Shown: positions 36,201 to 43,879, numbered from the stretch's first letter. The stretch is 64,000 nt of DNA from CAYQJS01 sp964417895 (GCA_964417895.1 CAYQJS010000023.1:1-64000), one strand, 5' to 3'. A program made the numbers and translations. Notes: generated by a model not told the origin, from the letters alone.

Positions 36201-38060
36201 GATTACGGCCGTACGTGTGTCGGGCATGTGGACGTGGAGGCTGGGGAATTCTTGCTGCGCCTGGACGTCGGGCAAGTGGAGAGTGCCGTACTGCTCGATC
36301 CAGCGCAGCTGCGGCTGGTCGAGTCCGACCGTGTCTAGAATCTGCTGAATTGGACCGACGTGCGCCCGGAGGACCAGTTCGTCGCCTTCGACGAGTCTGA
36401 GATAGACATCGTCGACTTCGCAGACGCGCGCAGCGCTCTCGACGATCGCATCGAGCACCGGCTGCACGTCGGTGGGGGACTGGCTGATGATCTCCAGGAT
36501 GTGGTTGGTGGCGGCCTGCTCGTCGAGGGTCTCCGCCTGCTCGCGGGTCTTCTGCTCCAGCTCATCAAAGAGCCGCGCGTTCTCGATGGCTATGACCGCC
36601 TGAGCCGCGAAGGTTTCGAGCAGCTTGATCTGGACGTCCGTGAAAGGCCGCATCTCCGTTCGACGGGCGGCGAGGATTCCAATGGGCTGGTCTTGTAAAC
36701 GTAGCGGGACGCCTAGATACGTGCGCATGGGGCCCCCGGCCCCCAGCGCTGGGAAGTCATCTTGCGCGCGCACGTCGGGCACGTGCAGCGTGCCGTGCTG
36801 CGTCGTCCAACCCGCGGCATCCGCAGGATCATCGAGACTGACCTCAGCGCGGCTGACAGGAACAGAACCGAAATGGGCGCGGGCCACCGCGGCACGGCCT
36901 TCGATGAGACGCAGGAGGACGTCGTCGACGCCGCAGACCCGCGCTGCACTCTCCACGATGGCATCCAGCACCGGCTGCACGTCCGTCGGCGAGCGGCTGA
37001 TGATGCTGAGCACCTCTGCGGTGGCGGTCTGGTGTTCCAGCGCCTCGCGCAGTGCTCCATTGCGCTCCTCCAGCTCGTGGAACAGTCGCGCGTTCTCGAT
37101 GGCGATTACCGCCTGGGACGCGAATGTCTCGAAGAGCGTCACCTGACTATCCGAGAACGGCCGGGGCGGGCGGCGGCGGGCGGCGAGGACGCCAATGCCG
37201 CTAGCTCCGCGACGCAATGGGACGTGCAGCCAGGTGCTCCCGGCTGCCACGCCCGCCTGGGAGTCGTTCGGGAACTCCGTCCCGGGCCCTAACTCCTGCG
37301 TCGTGTCGCGAATGTGGATGGTCCGCTGATCCAGGACCGCTCGGCCGGGGACCGTGTCTCGGTCGAGGGGCACCTGGTCCTCCCGACCGCCGGCGGTCCC
37401 GTGTCGAGCAACGGCTCGAAGCGTATTCTCCTGGACGAGCCGGAGGGTAACCCCCGTCGCATCGCAGAGCCTGGCGGCGCTCTCGCAGATAGCGTCGAAA
37501 ACCGGCTGCGCCTCTGTGGGCGATCCCGCGATAACGCGCAGCACCCCGGCGCTGGCGGTCTGCTGCTCCAGCGCCTCGTGGAGCGCCTCGGCGAGCTGGG
37601 CGCGGTCGATGGCCACTGCCGCCAACTGGGCATAGGTCTCCAACTGTGCGATCTGCTCGTCGGTGAAGGGCCGCACCTCGCGCCGGCGGATCAGGATGAC
37701 ACCCAACGACCGGTCGGCGAGGAGTATCGGCGCATATAGCAGAGTTCGAATCCCCAACTGTTCTTGGGCTGCGCGGAGCGCGGGCGGCTCGGCGTTCGGC
37801 GGTCGCTCGAGCGCATCGGCAATGTGGACGCTGCGGCGCTCGCGAAACGCCTGCCCTGCTCCCAGGAACTCTGGGGCGATCGAAACGAGCGAAAGTGAGT
37901 CATAGCCGGGAATCACCTCGATCGGTCCGTAATGCGCGGCCCGTTGCAGCGCATCGCCTTCGAGGACCCAAACAATGGCATCGTCAGCGCCGCAGGAACG
38001 GGCTGCGCCCTCGGCGACGCGATTCAGCAGCTCCTGCAGGTCGGGGGGGAGGTTAACCAT
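30285..38060 (-). CDS. giant hybrid histidine kinase with 12 GAF domains and two receiver domains
   Basis: From the ATG at 38060 (AGGAGG upstream) the protein has 2591 residues. I count twelve GAF domains of about 170-180 residues, joined by helical linkers that alternate between two types, EERNAALREALEHQTATAEV and QKTREQAETLEEQAATNHIL, both ending in SPTDVQPVL. Then follow HisKA with His2081 (SHELRTPLNA), HATPase (LLNLLSNAAKF, DTGVGLSED, YGGTGLGLAI) and two receivers with Asp2396 (LDVLMPGMDG) and Asp2515 (LDLMMPEMDGF). No membrane helix is seen, so it is cytoplasmic. GAF domains bind small ligands or chromophores; none has an obvious ligand signature. Two repeat insertions are read in frame, one inside the HATPase and one before the first receiver. 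Confidence 0.93.
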   Translation of the reverse strand: MVNLPPDLQELLNRVAEGAARSCGADDAIVWVLEGDALQRAAHYGPIEVIPGYDSLSLVSIAPEFLGAGQAFRERRSVHIADALERPPNAEPPALRAAQEQLGIRTLLYAPILLADRSLGVILIRRREVRPFTDEQIAQLETYAQLAAVAIDRAQLAEALHEALEQQTASAGVLRVIAGSPTEAQPVFDAICESAARLCDATGVTLRLVQENTLRAVARHGTAGGREDQVPLDRDTVPGRAVLDQRTIHIRDTTQELGPGTEFPNDSQAGVAAGSTWLHVPLRRGASGIGVLAARRRPPRPFSDSQVTLFETFASQAVIAIENARLFHELEERNGALREALEHQTATAEVLSIISRSPTDVQPVLDAIVESAARVCGVDDVLLRLIEGRAAVARAHFGSVPVSRAEVSLDDPADAAGWTTQHGTLHVPDVRAQDDFPALGAGGPMRTYLGVPLRLQDQPIGILAARRTEMRPFTDVQIKLLETFAAQAVIAIENARLFDELEQKTREQAETLDEQAATNHILEIISQSPTDVQPVLDAIVESAARVCEVDDVYLRLVEGDELVLRAHVGPIQQILDTVGLDQPQLRWIEQYGTLHLPDVQAQQEFPSLHVHMPDTRTAVITPLQHQGRRLGYFILRRTEVRPFSERQIKLLETLADQAVIAIENVRLFTELNERNAELKEALEQQTATAEVLRAIARTPTDLQPVFDAICEAAGRLTDARTATLHLYEGDAILTPATFGAPPELEDQIRAPRVVEHGTISGRVALQGRTVQLDDVLEDPEYNFAPRDQVGIRSIVGVPLLREGVPIGCIVTWRTVVRRFIDDEIRLLETFADQAVIAIENARLFDELQRKTREQAETLEEQAATNHILEIISQSPTDVQPVLEAIAEKAAQVCGARDALIVLREGDTVTLGANFGPIPPMELPRPVASVPHAAQRVLLDRATFHIPDVLAEGDDLELREARELGERLGFRSILMTPLQREDFAIGAIVVRRVEPLPFADKQIALLESFARQAVIAIENVRLFHELEERNAALREALEHQTATAEVLSIISRSPTDVQPVLDAIVESAARVCGIDDVALRLHEGNVSVARAHFGPIPIGRVEMSLDDPTSSANWMMEHGTLHVPDAREQSDFPMVGSSGAYRTFLSVPLRRQGEFVGELIERRVEPRAFTEAQIKLLETFADQAVIAIENARLFDELQQKTREQAETLEEQAATNHILEIISQSPTDVQPVLDAIVESAARVCGTDDVLLRLVEGNELAAPAAHVGPIPQTRGAMSLDDPMVRRVFELGTLHLPDVRTQDEFPASRDSQSGARTMLNVSLRQRGKPVGAITLRRAEVQPFTERQIKLIEIFADQAVIAIENVRLFHELEERNAALREALEHQTATAEVLSIISRSPTDVQPVLDAIVESAARVCGVDDVLLRLVEGDSLIVRAHFGGIPTGNPLSLDLPQYRWVAERGTLHIHDALAQDDFPTLRDNQIVRRTQLFVPLQQQGQLVGAFSLRRPEVRPFTDAQIKLMETFANQAVIAIENARLFDELQQKTREQAETLEEQAATNHILEIISQSPTDVQPVLDAIVESAARLTGATDSSVRLLEGAELAIVATCGSLQSTLLRLAVDGPGPAAEAFRTRRPVQVPDTRETTYETLRELVRAGRVPFLALLNVPLLREGEAIGLIQINRAEPGAFTDKQVGMLETFADQAVIAIENVRLFHELEERNAALHEALEHQTATAEVLSIISRSPTDVQPVLDAICESAARVCDTANAAIMLADGDVARPVAAYGALPLPDQPAPILPGSASWRTIRQGETVHFRDMLAEGSVYGRRLSQQSGVRTSLMAPLRGETGGIGFIAIRRTEVRPFTDAQIKLLETFADQAVIAIENVRLFEELQARNQDLTESLAQQTATAEVLEVMSAAPDQLQLVLNAVAERATRVCNATDATIYIEHEGVLHHAARSGSGVAAVDEIPVDTSRFTGQALTELRTIHVPDALAQSQYAAIRAAAEQGGPRGYLAVPLVHEGRAQGVIVARRLEPEPFSERQIELLETFAAQAAIAIAISGLIEEIREKNEQLEVASHHKSEFLANMSHELRTPLNAIISFSEILQEDATDAGDEQYLADLQEINSAGKHLLGLINDILDLSKVEAGRMDLYLEDFAVADLVRDVQAVALPLIEKNGNTLVVEAVDGLGQMHADLTKVRQCLLNLLSNAAKFTENGTVTLRVEREPALIPTPSTSSGQALSQGEREPASTITFAVTDTGVGLSEDQMGRLFEAFSQADASTTRKYGGTGLGLAITRQFCQMMGGEVAVESTPGQGSTFTVTLPADVRVAPASTQPAEGGRTHPSTLREGEGARTLVLAIDDDAAAREVIRRYLEGEGFAVATAVSGEEGLRLARELRPNAITLDVLMPGMDGWAVLSALKADSELADIPVVILTILDDRNLGYALGADEFLSKPVDRNRLVAVLDRYRRDHGTAAVLVVDDDPSARASLRRGLAGTWDVVEAANGHEALERLRAGRIDAILLDLMMPEMDGFEFVAELRHSEDWRTIPVVVITAKDLTAEERQRLSGSVERILMKGAYRREELLAEVQRLVAASVARRK
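31026..31085. repeat. repeat insertion in the HATPase-REC linker of the giant kinase
   Basis: A CTCCCTCTCCCTCTCGGAGAG half-hairpin, GTGCTGGGGTGAGTGCGG and a following CCGCCGG stretch encode residues about 2325-2345 (QPAEGGRTHPSTLREGEGAR in part). The sequence belongs to the GC-palindrome family and lengthens the linker between the kinase core and the first receiver. Confidence 0.75.
31345..31415. repeat. repeat insertion inside the HATPase domain of the giant kinase
   Basis: The block contains CTCCCTCTCCCCCTGGGAGAG, CCTGCCCTGAGCTTGTCGAAGG and GGTTGGGATGAGGG. It is translated as LIPTPSTSSGQALSQGERE, residues about 2216-2236, between the N-box and the G1 box, apparently in a loop between two strands of the ATPase fold. 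Confidence 0.85.
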
Positions 38061-38573
38061 GGCAGCCTCCTGGACGCGGGCCGCTGGGCCCGGCCCGCGT
38101 TCCATCGGTCGACGGCTCTTCCAGCGTCGGATAGATCAGGCCCGCCCAGAGCATTCTAGTCTCAACTGCTCAGTCCGGAGGATTGGCAGCTGACTACAGC
38201 CGCGCGCCGGTCCGATCTTCCGTTTCGACCAGCCATCGAGCCACGGTTTTCAGCAACTCCCTTCGCGATCTCGGGCGATGTATCAAGTGCGTCCGGGAAG
38301 CTCCACCAGGTCATCACTGCTCAGCCCTGGGCGCACAGTAGTGCGCGGTGTTCAATGTTGTCAACGTGGCTCGTGACGCTACCAACTCGCGGCAATGGCA
38401 GGCGGAAGCCGTCCACCACCAGGTCCACGACAGACAGCGCGATGGTCGCCCTCACGCTGTGCAGATCGATGCTTGACTAATTCAGCAAGTTAGTACATGC
38501 TAATCTCGGCATGCTTGGAGGCTGACTTGCTTTATTCCGCCGGTGTTTATATTTTGTAGAGGAGGCTTTTTTC
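38061..38573. other. intergenic region between divergent kinase and iron-transport genes
   Basis: This 513-bp gap holds no convincing gene. The last 110 bp are more AT-rich than the surroundings and probably contain the promoter of the iron operon. A TTGACT at 38473-38478 could be a -35 box, but I cannot pair it with a well-spaced -10. A TTAG/CTAA inverted repeat lies at 38490-38503. Confidence 0.5.
38490..38503. promoter_or_regulatory. candidate operator TTAG-N6-CTAA upstream of the ferric-iron operon
   Basis: The 14-bp inverted repeat TTAGTACATGCTAA lies 70 bp before the start of the iron-binding lipoprotein gene, just downstream of a TTGACT box. Its TTAG...CTAA arms resemble half-sites of DtxR/IdeR-type operators, which would fit iron control, but it is short and could be chance. 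Confidence 0.3.
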
Positions 38574-39617
38574 GTGTCGTACTTTGCTCTCACTCGCCGT
38601 TCCGACGCCCGAGTCGTTCGTCTGGCGTTCGTGGTGGCGCCCATGGTCGTTGCCCTCTTCCTGGCGGCCTGCACTCCGGGGCCCAGCAGCGGAGGCCCCG
38701 TCACTCTCTACTCGGGACGGACCGAGAGTCTCATTGGCCCTCTCCTCGAGCGCTACAAGCGAGACACGGGAACTGACATCAGGGTCCGGTACGGCGACAC
38801 GGCGGAGCTGGCTGCCGCGATCCTCGAGGAGGGCGCCAATAGCCCCGCCGACGTCTTCCTGGCCCAGGACGCGGGGGCGCTCGGGGCTGTCGCCCAGCGC
38901 AACCTGTTCGTTCGCCTGCCCGACGCTATTCTCAACAAAGTCGACGCGCGATCTCGTTCGCCGCAAGGCCTCTGGGTAGGCGTCTCCGGCCGGGCCCGGG
39001 TGATCGTGTACAACCCCAGCCTTGTTAGCGAGGCCGAGCTGCCGGACTCCGTCCTCGGGCTGACAGACACCCGGTGGCGAGGGCGGATCGGCTGGGCGCC
39101 CACCAACGGGTCGTTTCAGGCCTTCGTCACGGCCCTTCGCATCGCGAACGGCGAGGCCGGAGCTCGCTCCTGGCTCAGCGGAATCAAGGCCAATGAGCCG
39201 CGGTCCTACGCGAACAATACGGCGATCGTGCGGGCCGTAGCCTCGGGCGAGATCACCGTGGGCCTCGTAAACCACTACTATCTCTACGCGATCCAGAAGG
39301 ACGAAGGCCCGATCTCCGCCCGCAACTACCACCCCCGCGCCGGGGATTCGGGCGCGATGATCAATGTGGCTGGCGCGGGGATTCTCGCCTCGTCGAGAAA
39401 TCAAGAATCGGCGCGACGCTTCGTGGATTATTTGCTGAGCAGCTCAGCTCAGGAATACTTCACTACGGAAACCTTCGAGTACCCATTGGTCGCCGGCGTA
39501 GCGCCGCCCAGCGGTGCGCCCCCGCCCGCTCAGATCCGCGCGCCCGCCATGGATCTCGGCAGCCTCGCGGACCTAGACGCGACGCTACGTCTCTTGCGAG
39601 ATACAGGCGTGGTGTAG
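38574..39617 (+). CDS. ferric-iron ABC transporter substrate-binding lipoprotein (FbpA/AfuA/FutA-like)
   Basis: The 347-residue binding protein has a lipoprotein signal peptide with lipobox LAAC (Cys33). The mature part begins with VTLYSGRTESLIGPLLERYK and contains SPADVFLAQDAGAL and WVGVSGRARVIVYN, all typical of the ferric-ion binding family. The Tyr-rich LVNHYYLYAI near residues 232-241 matches the paired-Tyr iron ligands of FbpA. It captures Fe(III) outside the membrane for the permease and ATPase encoded next. The start is GTG with GGAGG 8 bases upstream. It heads a three-gene operon, followed after 35 bp by the permease. Confidence 0.92.
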   Translation: MSYFALTRRSDARVVRLAFVVAPMVVALFLAACTPGPSSGGPVTLYSGRTESLIGPLLERYKRDTGTDIRVRYGDTAELAAAILEEGANSPADVFLAQDAGALGAVAQRNLFVRLPDAILNKVDARSRSPQGLWVGVSGRARVIVYNPSLVSEAELPDSVLGLTDTRWRGRIGWAPTNGSFQAFVTALRIANGEAGARSWLSGIKANEPRSYANNTAIVRAVASGEITVGLVNHYYLYAIQKDEGPISARNYHPRAGDSGAMINVAGAGILASSRNQESARRFVDYLLSSSAQEYFTTETFEYPLVAGVAPPSGAPPPAQIRAPAMDLGSLADLDATLRLLRDTGVV

Positions 39618-39652
39618 GGGGACGACTCGTGCATCGGCCCGGGGTTTGAGCT

Positions 39653-41299
39653 TTGGCAGCGGTGGTCGTTCGCACCAGGCCAGGCAACTTGCTCGCGGCG
39701 CTCGGACGGCCCCTCGGCTACGCGCCGCCGGGCCTCGCCGTGCCGGCCGCAGCCGTGGCGCTGGTGATGCTCCTGCCTCTCGCCTATCTGGTTTTCCGAG
39801 CCTTCGGCGCGGGTGTGGACGCCTTGCACCTCGCTCTCAGCGTCCGCGCCCTCCAGCTCCTGGCCCAAACCGCCGCCCTCGCCGTCACCGTGACGGTGGC
39901 TGCTATCGGCATCGGGCTGCCCATCGCCTGGCTGACATCACGCACCGACTTGCCAGGACGCGGGGCCCTGAGTATCCTGCTTGTGCTCCCTCTCGTTGTT
40001 CCTACCTATGTTGGCGCGCTCGCCTACATCGCCGCGGCTGGGCCGCGCGGCCTGCTTCAGCAAGCGCTCGCGGGTCCGTTCGGGATCGAGCGGCTCCCGG
40101 ACATCTATGGCTTCTGGGGGGCTGCCTCCGTGCTGGCGCTCTTCACGTACCCGTACGTCGTACTCAGCGTTCGCGGAGCGCTCATGCGCCTGGATCCCGC
40201 CCTCGATCAGGCTTCGCGCAGTCTGGGCGTTGGACCAGTGGGGACATTCTTCCGCATCACCCTGCCGGTCCTTCGCCCTCCCGTGACCGCCGGCGCTCTC
40301 CTGGTTGCCCTGTACACGCTGAGCGACTTCGGCGCGGTCTCCCTCCTCCAGTTTGATTCCTTCACGCGAGCCATCTATCTCCAGTACCAGGGGTCGCTGG
40401 ATAGGACCATGGCCGCGGTACTGTCTTTGATGCTGGTCGTGTTGACGGCGATTGTCCTCGCGGTGGAGGCTAGGGCGCGCGGCCGCGCGCGCTACTATCG
40501 CGTCGCATCGGGCGCCGCGGCCACGCCCGCCCTCGTCCCGCTGGGAGGTCTGCGATGGGCAGCGCTGGGCTTCTGCCTGGGCGTCCTAGCCCTCGCGGTA
40601 CTTGTACCTCTTGGCATTCTGGCCTACTGGCTCGGGCGCGGCATCGCGGCAGGGGCCTCATTTGCCGTGGTCTGGGTGGCCCTGGCCAACTCCACCTACG
40701 CGTCCGCCCTCGCCGCCGGCCTCGGCCTCGTTTGCGCCTTTCCCGTGGCCGTGCTGGCCGTTCGCCACCACGGCGCCCTGACAACGCTCATTGAGCGCAT
40801 CACCTACTCGGCCTTCGCCCTTCCGGGCATCGTGATCGCGCTCGCGCTCGTGTTCTTTGCAGCCAACTACGCGTGGCCCCTCTATCAAACTCTGGCGCTG
40901 CTGGTTCTGGCCTACCTCATCCGTTTCTTGCCCGAGGCGGTGGGCTCCGTGCGGACGGGCTTATTACAGGTGAGCCCTCGCCTCGAGGAGGCGGCGCGAA
41001 GCCTGGGACGAGGTCCCCTTCGCGTGCTCCTGACCATCACGGCGCCGCTTGTGTGGCCGGGCGCGATGGCGGGAGCCGCGCTGGTATTCATGTCCGTCAT
41101 GAAGGAACTGCCGGTGACGCTGCTGCTCAGCCCCATTGGCTTCAGGACGCTGGCCACCGAGAGTTGGAGCGCAGCGACAGAAGGATTCTTTGCCCAAGCG
41201 GCGTTGCCGGCCTTGCTGTTGGTAGCGGCGTCGGCCGCATCGTTGCCTCTGATCCTGCGGGAAGCCAGTCGGGAGGAGCCGGAAGAGATCCATGAATGA
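39653..41299 (+). CDS. ferric-iron ABC transporter permease (FbpB-like, fused two-domain)
   Basis: The 548 residues contain about 12 membrane helices in two homologous halves. Each half has an EAA-type cytoplasmic loop that contacts the ATPase: DQASRSLGVGPVGTFFRITLP and EEAARSLGRGPLRVLLTITAP. This is the double-length permease layout of the FbpB/SfuB/AfuB group. The start is a TTG; a GTG three codons later is an alternative. It overlaps the ATPase gene by 8 bp, so translation is coupled. Confidence 0.92.
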   Translation: MAAVVVRTRPGNLLAALGRPLGYAPPGLAVPAAAVALVMLLPLAYLVFRAFGAGVDALHLALSVRALQLLAQTAALAVTVTVAAIGIGLPIAWLTSRTDLPGRGALSILLVLPLVVPTYVGALAYIAAAGPRGLLQQALAGPFGIERLPDIYGFWGAASVLALFTYPYVVLSVRGALMRLDPALDQASRSLGVGPVGTFFRITLPVLRPPVTAGALLVALYTLSDFGAVSLLQFDSFTRAIYLQYQGSLDRTMAAVLSLMLVVLTAIVLAVEARARGRARYYRVASGAAATPALVPLGGLRWAALGFCLGVLALAVLVPLGILAYWLGRGIAAGASFAVVWVALANSTYASALAAGLGLVCAFPVAVLAVRHHGALTTLIERITYSAFALPGIVIALALVFFAANYAWPLYQTLALLVLAYLIRFLPEAVGSVRTGLLQVSPRLEEAARSLGRGPLRVLLTITAPLVWPGAMAGAALVFMSVMKELPVTLLLSPIGFRTLATESWSAATEGFFAQAALPALLLVAASAASLPLILREASREEPEEIHE

Positions 41300-42317
41300 C
41301 AACGCGGTGTGCTGTGCGGGCCTGACCAAGCGCTTCGGGACCACACTGGCTGTCGATGCCGTGGACCTGGAAGTGGAGCGCGGGCGATTTTTAGCGCTCC
41401 TTGGGCCGAGCGGGTGCGGGAAGACGACGACGCTTCGCCTCATCGCCGGCTTCGAGCGCCCGGACGCGGGAAGCGTCGAGATCGCCGGCAGCCCTGTTGC
41501 AGGCTCGGGCGTGTTCGTGCCCCCTGAGCGGCGGCGCGTGGGTATGGTGTTCCAGGAGGGCGCACTCTTCCCCCATATGGACGTCGCTGCAAACGTCGCG
41601 TATGGACTACGCTCAGCGCCGGAACGGGCCAGGCGCGTGCAAGAGATGCTCGAGATGGTCGGGCTCACGGGATACGGATCACGGATGCCCTACGAGCTGT
41701 CCGGCGGGCAGCAACAGCGGGTCGCGCTGGCGCGCGCTCTAGCCCCCGGGCCGGCGGTCGTGCTGCTCGACGAGCCCTTCTCCAGTCTTGATGCCGGGTT
41801 GCGGGCCCGGCTGCGAGCAGACGTTCGCACGATTCTTCGGCACGCCGAAGCCACCGCGATATTCGTCACCCACGACCAGGACGAGGCGCTGAGCCTCGCG
41901 GACGAGGTAGCGGTCATCTGGCACGGGCGCGTGATCCAGCGGGCCGCGCCGCGCGATCTCTACCGGCGGCCGGCAAGTCGGGACGTGGCCTCCTTCCTTG
42001 GGGACGCGAATTTCTTCGTCGGCCACGCAGAGAATGGGAGTGTCAACACAGAGCTGGGCGTCCTTCTGGCCGCTCACGGCACCGAGGGACCGGTCGACGT
42101 GCTCGTGCGGCCTGAGGCGGTGCAGCTGTTTCTGGATGGAACCAGCGATCGACGGGTGACCGATACCGAGTTCTACGGCCACGACCGCATGTTCTGGGTG
42201 GACCTTCCTACCGGAACGCGCCTCAGGTCCCGAGTGACAGGCAACACGCCCATCCGTCTCGGAGACCACGTGCGCATTCAGATCAGGGGCGCCGTTACAA
42301 CGTTCCCACGGACGTAG
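41292..42317 (+). CDS. ferric-iron ABC transporter ATP-binding protein (FbpC-like)
   Basis: The 341-residue ATPase has Walker A GPSGCGKTT (Lys44), a Q-loop in VFQEGALFPHMDV, signature LSGGQQQRVALARAL, Walker B VVLLDEPFSSLD and the switch His in IFVTHDQDEAL. The C-terminal 100 residues (from DANFFVGH) form a TOBE-like domain with LVRPEAVQLF, as in FbpC/PotA-type ATPases. It powers Fe(III) import through the permease encoded by the overlapping upstream gene. The gene is followed by a 330-bp repeat-filled gap. Confidence 0.94.
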   Translation: MNDNAVCCAGLTKRFGTTLAVDAVDLEVERGRFLALLGPSGCGKTTTLRLIAGFERPDAGSVEIAGSPVAGSGVFVPPERRRVGMVFQEGALFPHMDVAANVAYGLRSAPERARRVQEMLEMVGLTGYGSRMPYELSGGQQQRVALARALAPGPAVVLLDEPFSSLDAGLRARLRADVRTILRHAEATAIFVTHDQDEALSLADEVAVIWHGRVIQRAAPRDLYRRPASRDVASFLGDANFFVGHAENGSVNTELGVLLAAHGTEGPVDVLVRPEAVQLFLDGTSDRRVTDTEFYGHDRMFWVDLPTGTRLRSRVTGNTPIRLGDHVRIQIRGAVTTFPRT

Positions 42318-42460
42318 TCCCAGGTTCCGGGTTCCGGGTTACGGGTTCGGGGTTTCGAGTTCCGGGGGGAAGTCTCCGTCGTCCACTCGGAGCTCGGAAC
42401 CAGGAACCCGAAACCGGGAACCCGGAACCTACTCCGAACCAGGAACTCGGGACTTACCCG
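42318..42460. repeat. two-armed heptamer array (GGGTTCC / GGAACCC)
   Basis: The left arm has about seven diverged GGGTTCC-type heptamers (42322-42366). After a spacer near 42370-42390 the right arm has the inverted GGAACCC/GAAACCG heptamers (to about 42455). No gene lies in it. Confidence 0.88.
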
Positions 42461-42481
42461 ATTCACCACGAACGCCGGCTT

Positions 42482-42640
42482 CCGCAATCCCACTACGCAC
42501 AGCAATCCGCAGCCCGCAATCCGGGGCCCCCTCACCCCAACCCTCTCCCCCGGCGCGGGGGAGAGGGGGCAGACCCCGCAGCCCCAATCCGCAGTCCGCA
42601 ATCAGCAATCCGCAATCCGCACTCCTCAATCCGCAATACT
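42482..42640. repeat. GCAATCC heptamer arms flanking a GC palindrome
   Basis: Heptamers of the type GCAATCC on the left (42483-42522) and right (42585-42638) flank a palindrome CCCTCTCCCCCGGCGCGGGGGAGAGGG with CTCACCCCAA. The same two modules, in inverted order, lie inside the YfhO-like gene at 20885-20970. The right end is within 10 bp of the MFS start codon. Confidence 0.88.
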
Positions 42641-42647
42641 CTCCCCC

Positions 42648-43853
42648 ATGACATCCTGGCGCCGGGCGGCGTTGCTGCTTGCGGTGGCGAGCGTCGTCGA
42701 GACCCTGGGCTTCGGCCATCTCGGGGCCTTCACGCCACTGTATCTCCGCGATCTCGGCGTCCCGGCCGACCTCGTACCCACGTGGACGGGCATGCTTTCG
42801 GGCGCGTCATTTCTGCTTGGTCTGCCCCTCGCTCCCTTCTGGGGCGTATGGGCCGATCGCTATAGCCGCAAGCTGATCATCCTGCGCTCCACGCTCGGCG
42901 AAGGGGTCATCTTCTTCCTGTTCAGCATCGCCGGCGAGCCATGGCACTTGCTGGTCGCTCGCACGCTGGTGGGGTTCATCCTGGGCAACACGGGCGTGAT
43001 GTTCGCCATGCTGGCGGACATCACGCCAAAAAGCCGGCTCCCCTTCGCGATTGGATGGATCAGCGCGGGCGGGACGCTGGGCATGTCCATCGGGCCATTT
43101 CTCGGCGGCTGGGCCTTGAGCCGGCTGACGATCAGCCAGCTCTACCTGATCGACGCCATCGCCTGCTGGGCGGTCGTCGCTGCACTCTGGCTGCTGCTCC
43201 GGGAGACGCGCTCGCGGCCGCGCCCCGATGCCTCGACCCTGGACCTCCTTCGCGCGCTCCCCAGCAACGTATGGGCGTCGCGCGCCGTACCGCCGCTGTT
43301 CGCTCTGTATTTCGTGGTGTTTCTCGGCGCCAATCTCCAGATGCCGTTTGTGCCGCTCCTGGTGGCGGCGGTCTACGAGGGCCCAGACCTTCCGCTGGCG
43401 ATCGGAGGAGTGATGCTCGCTGTAGGCGGGCTCTCGGCAGTTGCAGCGCCTCTGCTGGGTGCGCTCGCCCAGCGATTCGGGCCGCGGCGAGTCCTCACCG
43501 CCGCTCTGATCGTTGGAGCCGGTGCGGGGGTGGCACAAGCCATCGCGCCCGACTATGCGTGGCTGCTCGCGACCCGCGCCGTGTACGGGCTGGCGCAGGG
43601 AGGGTCCGCGCCGCTCGTCGTATCGATGATCGCCGCGGCCGCCCCGGAGGACCGCCGCGGCTCGATCCTCAACGTCATTCTCTTTCCGGGGTACTTTGCC
43701 TGGATGTTCGGCCCGCTGCTTGGATCGGGGCTGGCGGCGATCGGGATACGCTTCGCCTTCCTGGGGGGCGCAGCGGTCACAGCGATGGCGGCCGGCTTCA
43801 ACTGCATACTCGCCAGGCGAGCGGCGGCGGAGGCAGAGCCGGTTCCCGACTGA
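42648..43853 (+). CDS. major facilitator superfamily transporter
   Basis: The 401 residues form about 12 membrane helices. Between helices 2 and 3 lies GVWADRYSRKLII, the MFS motif A, and a related RFGPRRVLTAAL pattern occurs in the second half between helices 8 and 9. The length and motifs fit the drug/metabolite efflux groups, but the substrate cannot be read. The ATG has CTCTCCCCC just upstream from the repeat and no clear ribosome-binding site. It stands alone: repeats precede it and a convergent tRNA follows 26 bp after its stop. Confidence 0.9.
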   Translation: MTSWRRAALLLAVASVVETLGFGHLGAFTPLYLRDLGVPADLVPTWTGMLSGASFLLGLPLAPFWGVWADRYSRKLIILRSTLGEGVIFFLFSIAGEPWHLLVARTLVGFILGNTGVMFAMLADITPKSRLPFAIGWISAGGTLGMSIGPFLGGWALSRLTISQLYLIDAIACWAVVAALWLLLRETRSRPRPDASTLDLLRALPSNVWASRAVPPLFALYFVVFLGANLQMPFVPLLVAAVYEGPDLPLAIGGVMLAVGGLSAVAAPLLGALAQRFGPRRVLTAALIVGAGAGVAQAIAPDYAWLLATRAVYGLAQGGSAPLVVSMIAAAAPEDRRGSILNVILFPGYFAWMFGPLLGSGLAAIGIRFAFLGGAAVTAMAAGFNCILARRAAAEAEPVPD

Positions 43854-43879
43854 CCGTTGCGGATGGGCGAGACGCCAGG

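Noticed and set aside
38527..38555. TTGCTT-17-TATTTT as a promoter for the iron operon
   Set aside because: The transcript would start inside the ribosome-binding site, leaving no usable leader.
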